A stretch of 64,000 bases of DNA, from contig CM033394.1 in the NCBI GenBank assembly GCA_019426215.1, positions 38,128,423 through 38,192,422 on the forward strand. The letters run 5' to 3'. Under the pieces are notes generated by a model. The model saw only the letters and a program-made list of their open reading frames with translations. It had not been told where the DNA came from and searched no databases. The position numbers and the translations under genes are program-made. This stretch comes from Buddleja alternifolia (Eukaryota; Streptophyta; Magnoliopsida; Lamiales; Scrophulariaceae). Below are positions 50,719 to 63,646 of this stretch, one piece after another (within the stretch, counting starts at the first letter, position 1; the number at the start of each line of letters is the position of its first letter).

Positions 50719-51467
50719 TGTTTACACATAAAATAAGTTGGGCCCATATTCGAAGGAAGCCCAATAGGAATAACCGAAATAAAATAGGATGGGCCTATAA
50801 TTAAGCCCAAAAAATCTGAGACGTTTTGGATGCTCGAAAGAAGCCATGGGCGTGTTTGAAGGCCGCAAATAAAGATAAATAAGAGTAAGCCCAAGATCAG
50901 AAATTAACTCAAACCAGGCGCCAAATTGAGGAAAATTTAAAAAGGAAGTTAGCTGCATTTCCCTGAAGAGAAAGAGACGTGGAAGTTATGGGAGAAGAAG
51001 AGCATGTATAAAGGAGAGAAGATCGATAAGAATACGGCATCAACACCCAAACAAACTCTGCAGTTTTTTCAATTAATTAGGAGTAAAAATAAAGTCATCA
51101 TAGCTTTTCAGGAGTAATTAGATTTAGCATCCTGTACTGTCTTGGTTAGCAATAGTTTCAATAGCACTCGAAGGTTTGTAATCCCGATTACATTCAAGTA
51201 TTGCAATAGAAGCAATTCAGACGAAGAATTCTTCATGGAGGTATAATTTATATTCAATCTTTTAGCACTTATTAATTGCTTGTGATTCTGATATATTTCT
51301 GCACTTCTCGAAGGTTTAAGTACAAATTAATAATAGTTAAGTCATAAACCACCATTAGCAAATATAAGCAGGGGTTAGAAGATAATTCTAGATTGTGAAT
51401 TATCAAGAGGCTTAGACTGACAATTCGAAATCCTTCCTTAGTCCAGTTTGTTTTTTATCTCGAAACA
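50719..51467 (+). repeat. 3' LTR of E2
   Basis: It begins TGTTTACACATAA after a G-rich polypurine-like tract (TATTAGGGGGGCC, 50703-50715) and ends CGAAACA. A TATA box lies at 51005-51014. It is the partner of 38450-39194. Confidence 0.9.
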
Positions 51468-51470
51468 ACA

Positions 51471-52464
51471 TGATTTTCATAATCGAGAAGTTGACAATTT
51501 TCACGTAATTTTAATGAATAAAAAACTTCATAACTGTAGACAAATCAAATTTGTGGCCAATTAAATTGTGACAAGTGGAAAATATAATATTAATTATCAA
51601 GTTAAGTCTTTAATTTATGTTTTGGGATTTACCAAATTTAATTCCAAAATGAAATTATTGATATTTTAAATTTTATTTTATTGGCAAATCAAATCGCGAC
51701 ACATGTCAAATTGAGGTGTTTCAGCCAATTAAATTATGTCTTGCAGTAAAGAAGTCAACGACCAATCACACTGCGCCAAGTGGATATGTTAGCCAATCAA
51801 TTGGCTCCAAAGTAATTGATATTTGTCTCTTTATATTGATATAGATATTAAAGAGATAATATCTATTAAATTTATCTTCATCAAATATTAGTCAATCAAA
51901 TGGCTCAAAAGTAAATGATATTTATCTTTTAATAAATAAATATTAAAGATATAATTATGAAAGTTGTTCAAAGAATTTGTGGCTTCTCCATCCTACACCT
52001 ATAAATAAGGACTATGGGAGCTCACAATAAAGAGACAAATTAAATTGGAGCTAGAGAAGACAAGAGAAGTTCCCAAATTCTCTCTACAAGTTCTCAAATT
52101 CAAGAAGGCGTTCAAGGCAAACTTCAAAGTGTTCTTGACGAAATTCATCAAATTATATCATTTAATCCGAGATTAAGGTGTTAAACTCTCGAATAAACGT
52201 TATAAAAGTCCAAATCAAGTTGAAGGAAGATCAAAGCGACAAGCTAGCATTGAAGCTTTCAACTTTCCCAAATCATTTACATCGTTTGATTCAAGAATAA
52301 GCTTTCAAGCCCTTGAATCGCGTTTGGAGTGAAGAATCAGGGGATTAGTCTTCGATAGGAGAATCATTCCACTAAAATTGTAATTTTCTTTAAATTGACT
52401 TATTTGTTTGTCCATATTATCTTTTCTTGTTTATAAAATTGTCGACTTGAAAATTTGTGTGAAC
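51471..52464 (+). repeat. 5' LTR of E3
   Basis: The end GTGTGAACA is set by the primer site three to five bases later. The start TGATTTTCATAATCG is inferred from the TG rule and from the edge of E2, so it is uncertain by some bases. U3 is AT-rich, with a TATA box at about 51998. Confidence 0.6.
51998..52009 (+). promoter_or_regulatory. TATA box of the E3 LTR
   Basis: CCTATAAATAAGG lies 450-470 bases before the LTR end and is followed by a purine-rich leader. A typical LTR promoter position. Confidence 0.65.
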
Positions 52465-52469
52465 AAATT

Positions 52470-52488
52470 TGGCATGCCCAGTGGGACC
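52470..52488 (+). other. primer binding site of E3
   Basis: TGGCATGCCCAGTGGGACC lies just after the LTR. The placement and TGG start fit a tRNA primer site. The tRNA is not identified. Confidence 0.55.
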
Positions 52489-52547
52489 GAATCTACCCCT
52501 CATATCTTCCTCCGACATCGAGTTTCAAAGTCTACATTTGCAACTCC

Positions 52548-54805
52548 ATGGCTCCAAGAAAAAATCAAGTGGCTTTGACCAAGAAAAATGATGCGAACAT
52601 TGTCGATGATCCCATTGACCAATCTTCTACTGGAGGCAAGATCGGCGACAACAATCACTCTGACGGTTCAAACTCATCATCTCCAAAGGAAATCAACTCC
52701 AAATCTTCTTCATTTGCTGAACTTCCTGCAATGATGACGGGAGCTACATCGGTGGATGAACAAGCGGCTCAAATGGCTCGGATGGCTCAAGCCATTGCAG
52801 ATATGCAGAAAACTTTGGAAGACAAGGATCTCCAAATTGCTCAATTGATGAACAAACTAGAAAACTCCAATATAGGAGAACCTAGTCATAATCGTGCATC
52901 TCCTCCAAGTCAAAATACCAAGGAGACGCCAGTCAATGAACTGCCTCATCAACATGAATCTGCGGAGAAATTCAACAGCTCCAACACCACTATTGCCGCA
53001 TTATCTGTTCAACAACTGCAAGATATGATTTCCAACACCATTAGGGCTCAATATGGTGTATCTTCCCACAATTCGCTCTTGTACTCGAAGCCGTATACAA
53101 AATGCATTGATGCTCTAAGGATGCCGATAGGATACCAATCACCGAAACTGCAACAATTTGATGGTAAAGGAAACCAGAAACAACATATTGCGCACTTTAT
53201 AGAGACATGCAATAATGCAGGGACTAATGGAGATCTACTTGTGAAGCAATTTGTAGGATCTCTAAAAGGAAACGTTTTTTACTGGTACGTTGATTTGGAG
53301 CCCGAATCCATAGATAGTTCGGACCAAATGGAGAAGGAATTTCTGAATCGTTTCTATAGTACCCGCCGGACTGTGAGCATGATTGAACTCACAAATGCTA
53401 AGCAATGGAAGGATGAGCCCGTTGTTGACTACATCAACACGTGGCGTGCGATAAGTCTGAACTGCAAAGATAAACTCTCAGAGTTATCTGTAGTGGAAAT
53501 GTGTATCCAAGGGATACACTGGGGGCTTCTCTACATTCTCCAAGGGATCAAGCCTCGCAACTTTGAGGAATTGGCCACACGTGTTCATGACATGGAACTA
53601 AGCATTGCCAATCATGGAGCAAATTTCCCATTAGAGGATCAACGGAAGGAAAAAAAGACTTCAAGAAAGTTGAGAAATATGTTAAATCCTCTACCAAGGA
53701 GTCTATGGTTGTCAAGGCAACTCCTGTCAAAATTTTTGCAAATGACAAGAAACACAATGAGAAAGCTGAAAATCAGCGTGTTACATATGAGAGACGCCGA
53801 CTTTCATTAAAAGAGATGCAAGAGAAGGAGTATCTTTTCCCAGACTCTAATGTTTCTCACATCTTTGATGAACTATTGGCTGGAAAGTTGATTGAACTTC
53901 CGGAGCCGAAGCGCCCAGAGGAAGCTGGAAAGGTGAATGACCCCAAGTACTGTAAATATCGCCAAGTTGTGAGTCACCCCATAGAAAAGTATTTTGTAGT
54001 CAAAGACAAAATTATAGCACTAGCAAGAGATGGAAAAATAATCCTTGACAGTGAAAATGTTGCTGATACAAATCACGCTAGCATTGATGTCGTTACAAGT
54101 GATTCGCAACACAAAGTTTCTTCCTTATCATCATCTCCGAAAGCACCACCAGCACTTCAATTTGGGAGTCTAGAGCCAGCAATGGTTAAAGTCCTTCTTG
54201 CTAATGAAGGAACCATGAACGAGGAAAATTCTATTGATAAGTTTGAAGAAGATGGCGAATGGATCCTTGTGATGCATAGACGGCGACAAAGGCATTGTAT
54301 TGATGAACTACATCCACTGTTCTTGAAAAAGTCATACTCACCGACGGTCGGGGAGCCCAATCCAATGAATGTTTTGAAAACTCCTCATGTGAACTTTAAG
54401 AAGTCATCAAAGAGTAACCATAGAACTTCTGTGACTCTAGATGATTTTTTTCCAAAGATGTTTTTTGAATCAAAGTTTGAAACCGTATACACTGTAACTG
54501 GTGTAGACGAAATCCAACACTCTACTTCTCGTTGTACTGCGATCGCCTTCACGGATGAGGATTTGTTGCTAGGATCAAAGCCACATAATCGTCCACTGTT
54601 TGTCTCTGGATTTATGCAAGAGCAGAAAGTCATTCGCATACTTGTTGATGGAGGCTCAGCAATCAATATAATGCCAAAGTTTACTATGAAAACTTTGGGA
54701 TTGACAATGGAAGATCTGTCTCTTAGTCATCTTACTATTCAAGGATTCAACCAGGGTGGACAGCGAGCCATTGGTATGATCCGTTTAGACTTGACAATAA
54801 AATAA
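52548..54805 (+). pseudogene. E3 gag and protease
   Basis: The best start is the ATG at 52548 (MAPRKNQVALTKK). A Ser/Asn-rich and coiled N-terminus leads to the gag core (LQQFDGKGNQKQHIAHF, FVGSLKGNVFYWYVDL, VVDYINTWR). A frame change in an A run near 53655 links to the frame that continues to 54805 with KYCKYRQVVSHPIEKYFV and the protease site RILVDGGSAINIMP. The DGGS form of the active site is frequent in this lineage. A TAA closes the frame at 54803-54805. Confidence 0.8.
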
Positions 54806-56061
54806 CTAAAAGTAAGCACCATATTCCATGTCATTGATGCGAGGACATCTTATCGTCTGTTATTAGGAAGGCCATGGCTCCACGAAAATGGAGTAGTACC
54901 ATCAACCCTTCATCAATGCTTCAAATACCTAAGGAATGGGGAAGTGGTAAAAGTAGATGTTGATGTGAAACCATTTATCAAAGCAGAGTCGTACTTCGCT
55001 GATGCCAAACTCTATCTCGATTCTGACTTAGTACAGGGGGCATTGCCACTTAAAGTTCCGACTAGCATCTATGTGGAGAAAAATCAAGCAAAATCAGTGG
55101 TTGTAGAGCATATCCCTCAGTTGAATCCCAAAGGAAAAGAAATTGTCGCTAATGTACACGTTTAACCAGGCAACACGAGCAAAATATAATCTAAGGTGAC
55201 GAGATCAAATGATTATCAAGTGATGGCAAAAAGCTTGATTATGCCGATTACTAAGGTAAATTCTTCACCTCCTAATGAATCCTCACCAGTGAGAACTCCA
55301 TATCAAAAGCTTCAAGAAACATTCAGTCCTAAAGTTTACAAGCTCCTCGAAAAGTCTGGATATGACTTCTCCAATCCATCGGGTCTTGGCAAATTGGAAC
55401 TGAAATTGACTGGAGAAAAGATTCATGGTCTCACCAAAGCACAACATAAATTGAGGAAACAAGGATATCACGTAGATCAACCAAAGACTGGTTTGGGATT
55501 TACACCTGTCGAACCAGTTAGAATACGTGTCACGAAGAAGGAAAAATGAGTCGATGTGCAACATATATCCATAGAAGGTGATGGAAAGGGAAAAAAGCCT
55601 AGTGATAATCATGTTTCCCTATTGATAGGCTTGGTACTCCTACTGCTCGTCCTTCCGTCTTTCAAAGACTTGGTTCTAGTAGCCGAATCCCTAATATTCA
55701 CGATAGACTCGGTGCAAGCAGTGTTCCCCTAAGCTCTGTCTTCAATCAACTTGGAGGTGGTAGTACACAACAACTAAAAAAAAGGAACCATGATGGCGAG
55801 ACGGACGTGGCAGAGTCGAGAAATAATAACCAAACTCTTATTCTATCTCAGCCGCAAGGAAGTAAGTCGTCACTAGTACTTATCACCATGGATGGGACCG
55901 TCAAGGTAAAACAACGCATCTTTAGCAATCCTCGTCGTTCAAATGAGAACAACCCAAACGAAGATGAGGTGGAAGTCATCATCAGCTCTAATTATGCCGC
56001 AGTAGATGAAGATTTTGACCTCGAAGCCTCAGATGATGAAATCCAAGAAGCTCTTCCATAA
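54806..56061 (+). pseudogene. E3 protease tail and linker to RT
   Basis: RLLLGRPWLHENGVVPSTLHQC (in two overlapping stretches) is the second protease block. A linker follows with EKSGYDFSNPSGLGKL, GEKIHGLTKAQHKLRKQGY and GLGFTPVEPVRI, a Gly-spaced region common between protease and RT in Tat elements. Several stops (about 55164, 55549 and 56059) interrupt it. Confidence 0.65.
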
Positions 56062-57420
56062 CTTGAAGATGGTAGACAGGCGACCGTTGATGAACTTAAG
56101 GAGCTAAATCTCGGTACAAATGATGAACCACGCCCTATTTTCGTTAGTGCTCTTCTAAGTCCCGAAGAAGAAGACCAATACCACAAGATCCTGATCGAGT
56201 ATAAAGATGTTTTTGCTTGGTCATACAAGGAAATGCCAGGCTTAGATCTAAAAGTTGTGATTCATCAACTTGGCATAAGACATGGAGTACGTCCTGTAAA
56301 GCAATCACAACAAGTAATTCATACTGAGCTGGTTCCTCGAATTGAAGCTGAAGTGAACAAGCTCATTGACACTGGATTCATTGAAGAAGTGAAATATCCG
56401 ACTTCGATTTCTAGTATTGTACCAGTAAAGAAGAAAAATGGTCAAATACGCATCTGTGTTGACTTTCGGGGCTTGAACAAAACGTGTCCAAAAGATGACT
56501 TTTCGCTACCAATCATTGAGCTTATGGTTGATGCAACTACTGGACATGAGGCCTTGTCTTTCATGGATGGCTCATCTGGATACAATCGAATAAGGATGTC
56601 ACCACAAGACGACGAGTGCACAGCATTTCGTACTCCGAAAGGAATCTTCTGCTACAAAGTAATGCCTTTTGGGCTAAAGAACGCTGGTGCCACTTACCAA
56701 CGCGCTATGCAAGTCATTTTTGATGATATGCTACATAAAAGAGTGGAATGTTATGTCGATGATCGTGTTGTTAAAACTAATAGGAGAAGTGATCACTTAG
56801 AAAATCTTCAAGTAGTATTTGACCGACTGAAGAAATATGATTTGAAGATGAATCCACTAAAGTGTGCTTTTGGCGTCACATCTGGAGAATTTCTTGGCTT
56901 CATAGTTCGCCACCATGGGATTGAAGTCGATCCTGCAAAAATAGATGTGATTCCAAAGATGCCTGCACCAAGAAATCTCAAAGAGTTGCGGAGTCTTCAG
57001 GGAAATCTTGCGTTCATAAGGAGGTTTATCTCAAATCTTGCTGGAAGATATCAGCCGTTTAATCACCTTATGAAGAAAGACACCCCTTTTGTATGGGACA
57101 AAGGATGTGAGAATGCTTTTGACTACATAAAGAAACACCTCATGAATCCACCTGTCCTAGGAGTTCCAGTGCTCGGGAAACCGCTTCTATTATATATTGC
57201 AGTGCAAGAACGATCAATTGGCGCTATGATGGCACAAGAGAATGAAGGGGGCAAGGAAATGGCTCTATACTACTTGAGTAGATCCTTGACTGAGAATGAA
57301 TTGAAGTACTCTCATGTTGAGAAAATCTGCTTAGCTTTGTTTTATGCAATTAAGAAGCTGAAACACTACTTTGAAGCATATCCCATATGACTTATCTCTC
57401 GAGCTGATCCAGTTAGATTT
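56062..57420 (+). pseudogene. E3 reverse transcriptase and first RNase H
   Basis: This is the longest open pol stretch in the window. It has DVFAWSYKEMPGLD, VPVKKKNGQIRICVDFRGLN, MPFGLKNAGATYQRAM, the catalytic YVDDRVVK at about 56751-56770, and MNPLKCAFGVTSGEFLGF. The RNase H has YIAVQERSIGAMMAQE and ALYYLSRSLTENELKY. The RT motifs are intact, but the frame stops at 57388 after FEAYPI. Confidence 0.85.
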
Positions 57421-59377
57421 GTGATGTCTAAACCTGTACTTTCTGAACGTTTGGCTAAATGGTCCATCATATTTAATCAATATGAGATTACATATGTGCC
57501 ACAAAAAGCTGTCAAAGGGCAAGCTCTTGCAAATTTCTTATCTGACCATCCTATCCCAGCAGAGTGGGAGCTTTCTGATGACCTTCCTGATGAAGATGTC
57601 ATGTTTGTTGAAGTCTTACCAGCATGGATGATGTTCTTTGATGGAGCGTCTCAATCAGATGGAGCGGGGCAGGAGTAGTTTTTGTTTCGCCTGAAAAGCA
57701 TGTTTTGACATACTCAATTGTGTTAGGTGAATTGTGCTCCAACAACGTCGCTGAATACCAATCTCTGATTATAGGACTTAAACTGGCACTAGAAATGGAC
57801 ATCCTTGAAGTTGAAGCATATGGTGATTCAAAACTTGTCATAAATCAACTTTTGAATGAATATGAAGTGAAGAAAGATGATCTTATGCCTTATTTCCAGT
57901 ATGCCTCAAATTTGTTGAAGAAATTCAAAAAAAATCATCTTAAGTCATATTCCAAGAAAAGATAATAGGATGGCTGATGCATTGGCTAACCTAGCTACTA
58001 CTTTAGCTCTTTCCGAAGGAGAAACTACGAGTGTTCCTGTGTGCAATAGATGGATTGTGCCTTCGCTCGTTGAGCCTAATCATGAAGATTCAAACGCCAT
58101 TTCAGTTTCAATTAGTGATGACCAAGATTGGAGAACACCACTGGTTGACTATTTGAAATATGGAAAACTTCCCACTGATCCTCGACATAAGATAGAAATA
58201 CGTCGAAGATCAACTCATTTTATCTTATACAAGGACACATTGTATCGTCGATCCTTTGAAAGTACTTATCAATGTTGTTTAAATGGTGAAGAAACAGTTG
58301 AAGCCATTGTAGAAACACATTCTATAGTGTGTGGTGCTCACCAGTCAGGACCTAAACTCCATTTTCAAATCAAAAGGATGGGATACTACTGGCCTACTAT
58401 GGTAAAATATTGTTTGTATTATGCGAAGAGATGCGAAGCTTGTCAATTACACGCTAATTTCATACATCAGCCTCCCGAGCCTCTACACCCCACAGTTGCC
58501 TCGTGGCCCTTTAATGCATGAGGTCTCGATATTGTTAGACCTATCGCTCCTAAGTCCTCAGTTGGTCGTGCATATATACTGGCAGCTACTAATTACTTTT
58601 CTAAATGGGCTGAGGCGGTTCCTCTGAAGGAAGTGAAGAAGGAAACTGTTGTCGACTTTATTAAGTCAAATCTCATCTTCAGATATGGAGTGCCAAGGTA
58701 GATTATCACTGATAATGGAAAGCCTTTCTACAACAAGCTAATGGACAAGTTATGTGTGCAATTTCAGGTTTAAGCAACATAACTCCTCAATGTACAACGC
58801 AGCTGGAAATGGTTTGGCGGGGGCATTCAACAAAACCTTGTGTAATCTTTTGAAGAAGGTAGTCTCAAAGTTAAAAAGAGATTGGCACGAGAAAGTTGTT
58901 GAAGCTCTTTGGGCATACCGAACAACACATAGGACTGCTACTCAAGCTACTACATATTCGTTGGTATAAGGAGTTGAAGCGGTTATCCCACTTGAAAGTT
59001 AAAGACCTTCATTACGTATTGCGATTCAAGAAGGACTCACTGTTGAAGATAACACTCGTCTTAGACTTGAAGAACTTGAAGCGCTAGATAAGAAAAGACT
59101 TGAAGCACAACAACTTCTTGAATGTTACCAAGCTCGCATGACGAGGGCATTCAACAAAAAGGTCGGCCCATGGTCATTTCAAGTCGGAGACTTGGTTTTG
59201 GCAGTACGGAGACCTATCATCATCAATCAGCGAATGGGAGGCAAATTCTTGTCCAAATGGGATGGTCCTCATGTAATGAAAGAAGTGTATACAAATGGAG
59301 CTTATAAGTTGGTGGATATAGATGGACTGCGAATTGGCCCCATAAATGGCAAGTTCTTGAAGCGTTATTATCCATGA
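57421..59377 (+). pseudogene. E3 archaeal-type RNase H and integrase
   Basis: The second RNase H shows WMMFFDGASQSDGAG, then after a frame change NVAEYQSLIIGL and YGDSKLVINQL. The integrase finger is HSIVCGAHQSG...CLYYAKRCEAC. The core keeps GLDIV and IITDNGKPF, but is broken by a stop at 58519 and others at about 58699, 58772 and 58967. The C-terminal part (KVGPWSFQVGDLVLAVRR, KWDGPHVMKE) ends at 59377. Confidence 0.8.
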
Positions 59378-59417
59378 AGGAGAAAGCTTCATGACGCACG
59401 AGCCTAAATTGTATGTT

Positions 59418-59605
59418 ACTCCTGGCCCACATGAGTTAAAACTGTGTACGGTACCCACCAATGGTAGTGCAAGTGGTTAAATTGCTATCTTACTCCACTG
59501 AAGGTATTTCATGTGGGTAAAATGTAGAAATACTTCACCTCATCCAGGGTGGCTAAGCTATGGATACTCCTGGCCTGCATGAGTATAAACTGTGTACGGC
59601 ACCCC
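59418..59605. repeat. pair of 38 bp direct repeats downstream of E3 pol
   Basis: ACTCCTGGCC(C/T)(A/G)CATGAGT...AACTGTGTACGG(T/C)ACCC occurs at about 59418-59456 and 59565-59605, 148 bases apart. It lies between the end of integrase and the antisense gene. A block GTACGTAGGCAAC follows at about 59659. This gap otherwise holds no ORF. Confidence 0.7.
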
Positions 59606-59915
59606 CCCTAAAAAATCTTTTTTGAACTGTGTTATGAATTGATCCCTTTTATTAGGGTACGTAGGCAACTTAGATTCTCTCTAAGTTCAGTCATAAAAAA
59701 TAAAATAGTCATATTTCCCATAAAGAGTGATGTCATTCGTTCAAAAGGAGTTATAAAAAAAAAAAAAGGTGCACGAGTTAATGAACTTAAATATACTTGA
59801 AAGGTTGCAAGATAGAAAAGAAAATACTTTTATTACGTAATCTCAAAAGTAAATGTTCATGACATGGAGGCAATTAAAAAAAAACAGAGGACAAGTTCCT
59901 AAACAAAGGAAAAAC

Positions 59916-62765
59916 TCAAGGAAGAATATCTATGTTCTTCAACTCCTCTTGGACAGATGCCAGGTGTGTCATCGAAGTACTCAAAATTTTTGCTGTTTCA
60001 TCACTCAAGGGAGCAGTCTTCTCAAGAGCAACAATCTCATCCTCAATGCCATGAATATCAACCTCGGCACTCTTAAGAAGTTCTTCTTGACTCTTTAAGG
60101 ATGAAGACAATTTCTTCTTGTGGCGTTTCAAATCTTTAAGCTCTTTCTCAACGCGTGCCAACTCGCCCTTAGTAGATTTGATGTGACCAACCTCTTTACT
60201 TGCTCTAGTTTCGGCTTCACCTAGACGGTCCTTAGCCTCGTTGAGTTGTTCCTCAAGAAGTTCCTTAGACAGCCTTTCTGAAGATGAGGATCTCGCTGCA
60301 TCATAGGCGGCTGCTTTATAAAACAATGATTGCAATAACCCGTCAATATGAGAAACATTTATATCTTTGAAGACCTTCATTGAGTCATAAACGACTTGAA
60401 CTTCGTCCTTGAAAGATGAAATGTCATCGACTTTGCTTTCGTGATTTTGTCCTGGATAATACGCCATAAGCTCTGAACATGAATGCGTTGCTGCTCAAGT
60501 ACATTTTTCATCCCCACAAATACTGAAGCCTCAGGAGAAGGTGGTCTTTGTTCAACACTAGCGGGTTTGGATGTCTCTTCTTGACTATTCTTGCATGCTA
60601 TAGGAGCTACATCCGGTGAATTGGATTCATCTTGAGATTCCTCATTGGCATCAGCATCTAAAATTTCTTTATGTAACTGAACTAAAAAGGTTACATTAGA
60701 GAAAGTTCTGGAAGAATTTCAAATGGAAGAGTAATAAACCAAGAAAAGAAAAGGGGAAGAAGACCTGTTTGGAAAAATCCAATAACGATGGATAGCTCAA
60801 AACATCGGCATCGGTATATCGCAGTGGATTTGGATCTTTCTTTTACCTCTTCCAGTGTCGGTCCGCATTGCTACTACGACTCTCCTCTAAGTCACATGAA
60901 GCACTTCTCTTCTTACTGCCCTCAAGAGCTTCAGTAGCTGGAGCACTACATTTGATGATAAGGGATGGCAGACGAGGATGTGGAGGATCAAGAGTAATGT
61001 CTCAAGCATACAATCCTCTTCAATGTGTTTCTTGTCTTTAAGTGGTGCTTGTTTTAAACCACTCAAAAATGATATGTTCTCCTCAAGATATGTGTCATGA
61101 GTCTTTGTCCACCATTCTTTATAATCCTTCGAAAAGAGCTTCTCAGCATTTGGAGGAATAGAAAGAAGCATCGCCTTGGAAAGGGACTTAGTAAAAGTAC
61201 ACAAGCGCCAATAACGAAAAGCCTCATTTGATATGACTGTTCGAACATCGTATTTGATAACACCGGGAACCTCCTGATAATAACCAAATTAGCGTCCAAA
61301 TCTATGTGGACTATAAGGCTCAACAATGGACTTTCTACCTTGTCTCAGAGAAAGATAGTGCGAGCGAATAGATATGAAAAGATTTACCTTAGACTCTCCG
61401 GATTCGCCATCATCAATAAACATGAGATCCTTGGTTGTCGTGATCATTAGGCAGATCCAAGAAGTGGTCTCTCCCTTATGGATGCGTTGTCGGGCGTCTA
61501 TCAGATCAAAGTATCTTGCATCCCCTTCACCAGAGAATTTCACCATCTTAGGACCACGCAAATCATGCCCCACTAGATAGTGAGTCTTGAATTAGTAAGC
61601 CAACCAAGCATATACGAAATGGATAGGGAACGAAGTATTCGCTTTAGTTGGTCTCACAGAAGTTGAAACTTCATTCAAGCCTTTGTAAATGCTTTCCAAA
61701 ACAGGGACTGTCAAGCTAACTTGTCAACCACTAGCCATGATTGTAGCCATCTTGAAAGTACTTGGTCATATGGTGTTGACATCTTTCCCAGGGAGAACAA
61801 AGGTACAGAGCCAGCAAGCCAAGTAAGCCGCCAAGTAGGTCTCTTCCTTCAAAGTTTCTCTAATGCCGAGTTTGGAAAATACTGTCTCCTCTGTAGTCGA
61901 CAACTTCTCGTGAACACCGAAATCTCCAAGGGGATTGTCAGTAGACGCTAGGCGAGTGGACTTCTTCTCTTTACGGATAGAGGTTTGGTTGTATTTCACC
62001 CTCTTTTTGGACCAGAATCTCACCCATTGGTCAACAGACACTTGGGAATATTGATTCACCTTGGAGCCTCCTAGAAGTAAATGGTAGGCGCAGAATAAGT
62101 ATTCACATGAGCGATGGAGAAATATGTGCCCCTTTTCGTCGACACCAGTGAACTCCGTGTCATTGGGAATGACTTCGTCGTAGAAGAGTCCAGTCATGGG
62201 AAGACCTTCGAGGGCGTATAAATCCCACAGAGATATCGAAAACTCGCCGATGGAAGTCAGCATTGTATTCGTAGTGGGACACCAAGCCTCGGAAAAGGCT
62301 TTCATGATGTTCGTGTTTCGGTCGTAAGTATACATCGAGGCATACACTGCATCGTAGATCCTGGCAGCCAGTAACTTTGCATCGGCTAAGGATGTCCTCT
62401 GTCCACTCCCAGTAGCCTTTGATGTAGTGGAATTCACCAAGGAACTTGATGTCATCGCCAATCCACTTCGCCTTGTCGTCAATAATGTTACGCCCCAGTG
62501 TTGGCAAAATGAGTGGCTCCTTCGATGGTTGGTGGTGAGCAGCTCGCAGACTCCATGTCTTAGTTGTTTTGTTCAAATTAAGTTCTTGACACCATTCCCC
62601 CATGGACAATGAGTTCGTCAAACTTGGCCATCGTTTCGCCTTTCTATCGACAAGAGGAGTATGAATCGGGAGATGTACACCTTCCTCCATAGGTTGATTC
62701 TCATCGCCAAGAATAACCAAATAGGCTTTCCCAGAAGAATATGAAGCATTCTTGAAGTAAACCAT
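59916..62765 (-). pseudogene. antisense PMD plus coiled-coil gene of E3
   Basis: It starts MVYFKNASYSSGKAYLV at 62765. The PMD-type region has WCPTTNTMLTSIGEFSISLWD, LYALEGLPMTG, YLFCAYHLLLGGSK and ETYLAAYLACWLCTFVLPG, after a one-base frame change near 62395. A further exon at about 61573-61290 has MVKFSGEGDARYFDLIDARQ. The C-terminal part 60467-59916 is a long coiled coil (LLEEQLNEAKDRLGEAETRA) ending SVQEELKNIDILP. Introns and stops separate the parts. It converges with E3 pol, like the genes in E1 and E2. Confidence 0.7.
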
Positions 62766-62886
62766 GGTGAACTTGGAAAAAAAAGTGAGTTTACAAGTTA
62801 TCAGATTCTTGAAAATAATTTCGAAAGAAAGAAAAAAAAAGCAAGGAAAGGAATAAGCTAAATTTAATGGATCATAATCAGTCATT

Positions 62887-63012
62887 CCTTTGCATTAAAT
62901 TTAGAAAAGTTCCCAAATTGTCTAATTTTGCCAAGGATGTCAAAATAAAAATTATAATGTTATCCTCAAAATTTGGAATTAAATTGGAATTTTCTTTAAT
63001 TAAATGCAAAGG
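62887..63012. repeat. 126 bp inverted repeat
   Basis: CCTTTGCATTAAATTTAGAAAA at the left pairs with the right end TTTTCTTTAATTAAATGCAAAGG, with one small bulge. It may be a small foldback element or a structured leader upstream of the E3 antisense gene. No clear target duplication. Confidence 0.65.
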
Positions 63013-63646
63013 AAGATTCTCAAACACATAATAATAATATCTCTATGCAATAACCAATAATAAACATACATGCTGTGAAAAAAAAAAAGGGGGATACAGT
63101 ATTACTGCTGGTCACGAAACGGTAGAAAACTACTCACAAAACACTGAATCAGTGATAGTGGCTCTAAACAATAACTTTCAAACGAGATGAGACTGCAATG
63201 GCAATGCCAAAAGAATATGTTGTGTGGACTGACTACAGAAATAAATCCACAAAAAAACCACAATTGATCATACAATTGGAACACATCAAGTAACATCCAT
63301 ATTAATCTAATCCATACATGCAAAATAATAAAATCTTAAATATATAAAATACATACCAGAAAAAAAGCACTAGGATGAAATCCTGGAAATTTTTGTAAAA
63401 ACTCTTGTATCTTTGCCATTTGAAATTACAAGGAGTCTATTTGTTGCAAATACGTCTTGTTCTGCTCTTTGCAAGCCTCCGTTTCTTTCTTTTGATCATC
63501 TAGTTTCTAAGTTATGAATAATAATTCTTCATTTATTTTAAATTTATATAATGATTTTGATGGAAGATTAATTGACTGCTCGGCTAAGCTAAAAAGTTAA
63601 ACATCATGACAAAATCCACAAACAATGCATTGTAAAAAATCCTTAC
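63013..63646. other. no supported gene; A/G tract and possible coiled-coil relic
   Basis: An A11-G5 tract at about 63077-63093 looks like a polypurine tract, but no LTR start follows it. On the minus strand about 63520-63360 reads KLDDQKKETEACKEQNKTYLQQIDSL and then, after a stop, MAKIQEFLQKFPGF. This could be a decayed transposon coiled coil; it is too weak to annotate. Confidence 0.35.

Larger units (their letters stand above)
38450..51467 (+). mobile_element. Tat-lineage Ty3/gypsy element E2, both LTRs present
   Basis: Direct repeats of 745 and 749 bp bound the element. The flanks AAATG (38445-38449) and ACATG (51468-51472) agree at four of five bases, an acceptable eroded target duplication. 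Inside, on the plus strand, are gag, protease, RT/RNase H, archaeal-type RNase H and integrase (39253-46736), then an antisense PMD gene (50387-46778). Many stops interrupt the plus-strand frames. LTR divergence by eye is several percent, so the insertion is not recent. Confidence 0.9.
51471..62885 (+). mobile_element. Tat-lineage Ty3/gypsy element E3, right end not found
   Basis: The order is left LTR, primer site, gag-protease (52548-54805), RT/RNase H (56062-57420), archaeal-type RNase H and integrase (57421-59377), antisense PMD gene (62765-59916). No copy of the left LTR is visible before the window end, so the right boundary given is a minimum. The left LTR starts at or within the 5 bp flank of E2. 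Confidence 0.85.

Noticed and set aside
63013..63100. 3' LTR of E3 after the A11-G5 tract
   Set aside because: The bases after the tract do not start with TG and do not match the left LTR at 51471.
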